This document shows positions 60,750-64,000 of a stretch of DNA of 64,000 nucleotides, in pieces. The stretch is taken from contig OZ244933.1 in NCBI GenBank assembly GCA_965222065.1, forward strand, positions 248,001-312,000, written 5' to 3'. The number at the start of each line of letters is the position of its first letter. The first letter of the stretch is position 1. A program made the position numbers and the translations under genes. The notes below the pieces were generated by a model, which saw nothing but the letters and a program-made list of their open reading frames with translations, ran no database searches and was not told where the DNA came from. The stretch comes from GM7GCV1 sp965222065. GTDB taxonomy: Bacteria > Pseudomonadota > Gammaproteobacteria > Pseudomonadales > GM7GCV1.

Positions 60750-61805
60750 ATGTCATCCGATTCCCCTACTCCTACCGATTCCCTAACTTACAAAGACGCT
60801 GGCGTTGATATTGATGCCGGTAACGCGCTGGTCGACCGGATCAAGTCTGTCGCAGTAAAAACCCGTCGCCCCGAAGTCATGTCCAGTCTTGGCGGTTTTG
60901 GTGCGCTTTGTGAAATTCCCGGTCATTACAAGGAGCCTGTGCTGGTTTCAGGAACCGATGGCGTTGGCACCAAACTAAAACTGGCGATTGAATTCGGCAT
61001 CCACAACAGCATTGGTATTGACCTGGTCGCGATGTGCGTCAATGACCTGGTGGTTACCGGCGCGGAACCCCTGCAGTTTCTCGATTACTACGCGACTGGC
61101 AAGCTGGACGTGGATGTCGCCGCCGATGTGGTCGAAGGCATTGGCAAGGGTTGTGAGCTTGCCGGATGCGCCCTGGTCGGTGGCGAAACCGCAGAAATGC
61201 CCGGAATGTATGACGAAGGTGACTATGACCTTGCCGGTTTCTGTGTTGGCGTGGTCGAGAAGTCAAAAATCATTGAAGGAACCAATGTTTACACGGGCAA
61301 CAAGCTTATTGGCCTTCCATCCAGTGGTATTCACTCCAATGGTTATTCCCTGGTACGCAGAATACTGGAAAAACGCAAAATCGATGCCACAAAGACCAAA
61401 CTGGGCGAGCGTTCTTTAGCGGAGGTCCTGCTTGACCCCACGCGAATCTACGTCAAACCGATCCTGGCCTTGCTCAAGCATGTGGAAGTCCGTGCCCTGG
61501 CCCATATTACCGGTGGAGGCTTGCTGGAAAACCTGCCAAGAGTGATGCCAAAAACCGCCAAGGCTCGCATAGATACTTCCAGCTGGGATATGCCGGAGAT
61601 TTTTACCTGGCTTAAGCAGCAGGCGAATATTGATAACCAGGAAATGATGCGCACGTTTAACTGTGGTATCGGCATGGTTCTGGTTATTGCCGACCGCGAT
61701 GAAGAGGCGGTCATTGATTTGCTGCACGCGATGGGTGAAAAGCCCGTGGTCATTGGTGAAATCGTTGCACGCTCGGGCGACGAAGAACAGGTGGAACTCG
61801 TTTAA
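60750..61805 (+). CDS. purM: Phosphoribosylformylglycinamidine cyclo-ligase
   Basis: A 351-residue ATP-dependent enzyme of purine synthesis making aminoimidazole ribotide. GTDGVGTKLKLA near residue 71, GGETAEMPGMYDEGDYDLAGF near residue 145 and GLPSSGIHSNGYSLVR near residue 186 are family signatures. It is followed by purN 27 bases downstream, a typical purMN pair. Upstream, a fair -10-like TAGAAT at 60700-60705 may be the promoter; PurR control is expected but no clear box was seen. Confidence 0.98.
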   Translation: MSSDSPTPTDSLTYKDAGVDIDAGNALVDRIKSVAVKTRRPEVMSSLGGFGALCEIPGHYKEPVLVSGTDGVGTKLKLAIEFGIHNSIGIDLVAMCVNDLVVTGAEPLQFLDYYATGKLDVDVAADVVEGIGKGCELAGCALVGGETAEMPGMYDEGDYDLAGFCVGVVEKSKIIEGTNVYTGNKLIGLPSSGIHSNGYSLVRRILEKRKIDATKTKLGERSLAEVLLDPTRIYVKPILALLKHVEVRALAHITGGGLLENLPRVMPKTAKARIDTSSWDMPEIFTWLKQQANIDNQEMMRTFNCGIGMVLVIADRDEEAVIDLLHAMGEKPVVIGEIVARSGDEEQVELV

Positions 61806-61832
61806 TTTATTGCCAGTAGCCGGAGCACACTC

Positions 61833-62507
61833 ATGTCGACCACGCCGACAATCCTGGTAATTATTTCGGGTAGCGGAACCAATCTTCAGGCAATTATCGA
61901 AGGTTGCCAGCAAGGCGAAATTGACGGCAGTATTGTCGCCGTTATCAGCAATGTTCCCGAGGTTAAAGGTCTGGATCGGGCCAGATCAGCCGGTATCGAG
62001 GCCATTACGCTGGATCATCGCGACTATTATTCCCGTGACGCATACGATCAGGCGCTGGCCGCCACCATTGATCAATATCAGCCAGACCTGATTGTCCTGG
62101 CCGGCTTTATGCGCATCCTTACACCAGAATTCGTCAACCGGTACCCGGGACGACTTATAAATATCCACCCTTCCCTGTTGCCCAAATACCAGGGTTTGCA
62201 CACCCATCAAAGAGCGCTGGAGGCTGGCGATCAGTGGCATGGCGCCACCGTTCATTTCGTGACCCCGGAACTCGATGGGGGCCCGGCAATTATCCAGGGA
62301 GCGGTTCCTGTGTATCCGGGAGATACCGAAGCCTCGCTGGCAGAACGGGTGCAAGCCCAGGTGGAACACCAGATTTATCCCATGGCAGTCAATTGGTGCC
62401 TCAACAAACGTGTAGAGCTTACTTCAAAGGGAGTCACACTGGATGGGGAACTCCTCCCGGCCGGCGGTTTCCAATACAAAGTGGATCTATCACAGAACAT
62501 GGCATGA
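61833..62507 (+). CDS. purN: Phosphoribosylglycinamide formyltransferase
   Basis: A 224-residue enzyme that formylates GAR with 10-formyl-tetrahydrofolate in purine synthesis. Catalytic residues fit: Asn110, His112 (INIHPSLLPKYQG) and Asp148 in TPELDGGP. The start region ILVIISGSGTNLQAIIEG is the family phosphate loop. It is 27 bases after purM and overlaps the start of the next gene by four bases. Confidence 0.98.
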   Translation: MSTTPTILVIISGSGTNLQAIIEGCQQGEIDGSIVAVISNVPEVKGLDRARSAGIEAITLDHRDYYSRDAYDQALAATIDQYQPDLIVLAGFMRILTPEFVNRYPGRLINIHPSLLPKYQGLHTHQRALEAGDQWHGATVHFVTPELDGGPAIIQGAVPVYPGDTEASLAERVQAQVEHQIYPMAVNWCLNKRVELTSKGVTLDGELLPAGGFQYKVDLSQNMA

Positions 62508-63226
62508 AATATCACTCACTGAACTATCGCCGTTTTACTTTTTATCCCCTGTGTCAGCTCATGCTTGCCGCCCTGGTCTGGGCGGTTTCTTGCCAGGCGC
62601 TTTCGCTGGAGCCTTTTTACCGGGAATACAAAAGCACCTTTGCCGGTTTTGGTGCCAAATCGACACGTGAGCTTAAGGAAGTGGAACCCGGAGTCTGGGA
62701 GCTCAGCCTGACGGCCCGCAACCTGATTGCCCGATATGAGGAAACCAGCCGCTTTATACTGGATGAAAATGGTTACCCTGTTCCCCAGAAACACTACTTC
62801 AAGGGGCGCTTGTTTGGCGTCAGCCGTGAAGAGATAACCACGTTTGACTGGGAAGAAGAAACGGCCAGCTGGCAACGGGGAGATGACCAGAGGACTGCCG
62901 AATTACATGAGGGGGTTGTCGATCGAATCCTGTACCAGATCCTGGTTCCCATGGATGTTAAAGCCGGCAAGGAAAAGACGACCTATGAATTTGTTAATCG
63001 CGGTGACGTGCGTTCCTACCAGTTTGCCACCGTCGGTACAGAATCAGTGCCTTTTGATGGTCAACAAGTCGATGCGATCAAACTGGAACGCGTCTATGAT
63101 GACGGCGAAAAACAGACAATGGTATGGGTTGCCCCCGAGTTGGGCTATGAAATCGTCAAAATCATTCACGAGGATGATGACGGTGCTGACTACCGAATGG
63201 AGCTAAGGCCAGAAACCCTGGAATAA
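62504..63226 (+). CDS. DUF3108 secreted protein
   Basis: A 240-residue protein with a signal peptide (LMLAALVWAVSCQALS-LE) and the DUF3108 beta domain: FYREYKSTFAGFGAKSTREL near residue 36, WELSLTARNLIARYEE and YQFATVGTESVPFDGQQVDAIKLERVYDDGEKQT. DUF3108 proteins sit beside purN in many gammaproteobacteria and are periplasmic or outer-membrane associated, of unknown function. It overlaps purN by four bases. Confidence 0.93.
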   Translation: MKYHSLNYRRFTFYPLCQLMLAALVWAVSCQALSLEPFYREYKSTFAGFGAKSTRELKEVEPGVWELSLTARNLIARYEETSRFILDENGYPVPQKHYFKGRLFGVSREEITTFDWEEETASWQRGDDQRTAELHEGVVDRILYQILVPMDVKAGKEKTTYEFVNRGDVRSYQFATVGTESVPFDGQQVDAIKLERVYDDGEKQTMVWVAPELGYEIVKIIHEDDDGADYRMELRPETLE

Positions 63227-63847
63227 TGCGTAAACTGCCCCTTCTTGTCGGCATCTGCATACTTTCGGTTTCGGCAATATCCCAACCAACCCAATACAAA
63301 CAACGAACAAGAACAGCTTTTGAACAGCGAACGTATTTTTCAAAAATTTGGCAGCTACGGTATCGAACTGATTAACCAGAAAGACGATATCCGGCAAACC
63401 TCACTGTATTCTGAAAACGAACACGGGCGTGTTACCCGCACTTTTGCCACCGTCAAGTTTTTGGAACCCATCCCCGTTGAAATTAGTAACCTGCATGAGC
63501 AGATACTGGGCGGCTCCTCGATCGGCGCCACATTTAAAGGTGCGGGCTGGGAGATCAACAAGTACGGTCTTTTGATTGACCGCTTGACCATTGCTCCGCC
63601 CAACCAGGTACTCGGGCTGATGCATCTGGACTCGGCACAACAACTGGCCCTCCATCTCTATCTGTTTTCCATATCAAGAGAAAATGACTCACCACTTAAC
63701 TACGCCCTGATTGCCGAGCTGCATCACCCGGACTACATGAATCTCGCTGAATTGCAGGACATTTACCTGGACAGTATGGATTTATCCCGTGGCAAAGACC
63801 TGGATGCCCAGGTGGAATCACTTCTCGCGCAGATTAAAAATCTATAA
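63226..63847 (+). CDS. Hypothetical secreted protein with apparent frameshift after the signal peptide
   Basis: An ATG at 63226, overlapping the previous stop, opens a frame whose product begins with a good signal peptide (LPLLVGICILSVSA-IS) but ends at 63372. From about 63300 a different frame is coding: ERIFQKFGSYGIELINQ, TRTFATVKFLEPIPVEISN, FKGAGWEINKYG, to the stop at 63847. The two match as one gene if a single-base shift occurs between 63290 and 63320. An alternative reading starts at TTG 63245 in the second frame with no signal peptide. I do not recognise the family. Confidence 0.55.
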
Positions 63848-63848
63848 T

Positions 63849-64000
63849 TTATTTAGAAATACTAACTATCTCATTGTTTTTATTAGATAACATTTCTGAT
63901 GTCCCTGCGCCACAAGCGATAATGGTTCGCATGGCTTCTTCCGCGGTGACCCCGGTCAGATATTCGACCGAGCTGGAAGGCAAATGGTAAGTCAATCCCG
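63849..64000 (-). CDS. C-terminal fragment of a DUF502-like protein
   Basis: On the minus strand a frame from the window edge ends with TAA at 63849-63851. It encodes LTYHLPSSSVEYLTGVTAEEAMRT, IIACGAGTSEML and a polar tail, like the C-terminal part of DUF502 inner-membrane proteins (where a PxSSx...DMT-type EEA segment precedes IISGG). Only about 50 residues lie in the window, so the family call is tentative. It is convergent with the preceding gene. Confidence 0.5.
   Translation of the reverse strand, partial: GLTYHLPSSSVEYLTGVTAEEAMRTIIACGAGTSEMLSNKNNEIVSISK

Noticed and set aside
1..64000. CRISPR arrays, insertion sequences, integrases or phage genes
   Set aside because: No spaced direct repeats, transposase or integrase motifs were seen; tRNA genes have no adjacent attachment-site duplication I could find.

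Overview
The window looks like chromosomal DNA of a Gram-negative gammaproteobacterium, probably marine. This rests on gene content and order: the hda - DUF2066 - purM - purN - DUF3108 block, the nadK - rhomboid - YeaC - apbE - DUF2797 - pepN block, TonB-dependent and porin-type outer-membrane proteins, several lipoproteins, Tat-exported proteins, msrPQ, and the queD and queF tRNA-modification genes. No integrase, transposase, prophage or CRISPR array was seen. Four tRNA genes (Asp-GTC, Val-TAC, Gly-GCC, Glu-TTC) lie in two pairs on the minus strand.

Layout. 1-4.4 kb: end of an outer-membrane protein gene, then a His-rich DUF2946-like protein, a TonB-dependent receptor and a PepSY membrane protein, which look like a metal or siderophore uptake set. 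4.4-12 kb: aconitase A, two ThuA-like Tat-exported paralogues around a small secreted protein, a MOSC protein, and three copies of an unrecognised ~85-residue Cys-containing protein family, with a decayed DUF1801-like remnant. 11.9-17 kb: an SMP-30 lactonase-like protein, then a solute-binding protein, hybrid-free histidine kinase and single-domain response regulator that look like one signalling operon. 17-26.4 kb: cyclopropane fatty acid synthase, two related porins, fumarase C, an SO_0444/ArsP-type permease, cytochrome c', cytochrome b561 and msrPQ. 26.4-34.5 kb: pepN to nadK housekeeping block, tRNAs, queD, and ibpA with a likely sigma-32 promoter and RNA thermometer.

34.8-49.3 kb is the standout region: thirteen co-oriented, tightly packed genes encoding a MotA/TolQ/ExbB-type proton channel, two different von Willebrand A (VWA) proteins whose N-terminal membrane helices resemble the proton-carrying helix of ExbD/TolR, a degenerate Hsp70/actin-fold-like protein, two membrane-anchored scaffold proteins (TPR; PEGA repeats plus an FGE-fold domain), four lipoproteins, two other secreted proteins and a periplasmic M48 metalloprotease. 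I read this as a proton-motive-force-driven envelope machine that I cannot match to any described system (Tol, Exb, Mot, Agl/Glt, Gld or Zorya).

49.3-64 kb: queF, a YadGH-like ABC exporter, a PRMT-like methyltransferase with an N-terminal winged-helix-like region, a long imperfect inverted repeat, the ovothiol genes ovoA and ovoB, tRNAs, msrB, hda, DUF2066, purM, purN, DUF3108, a gene with an apparent frameshift after its signal peptide, and the end of a DUF502-like gene. Oxidative-stress and sulfur-redox functions recur across the window (msrPQ, msrB, ovoAB, MOSC, cytochrome c').
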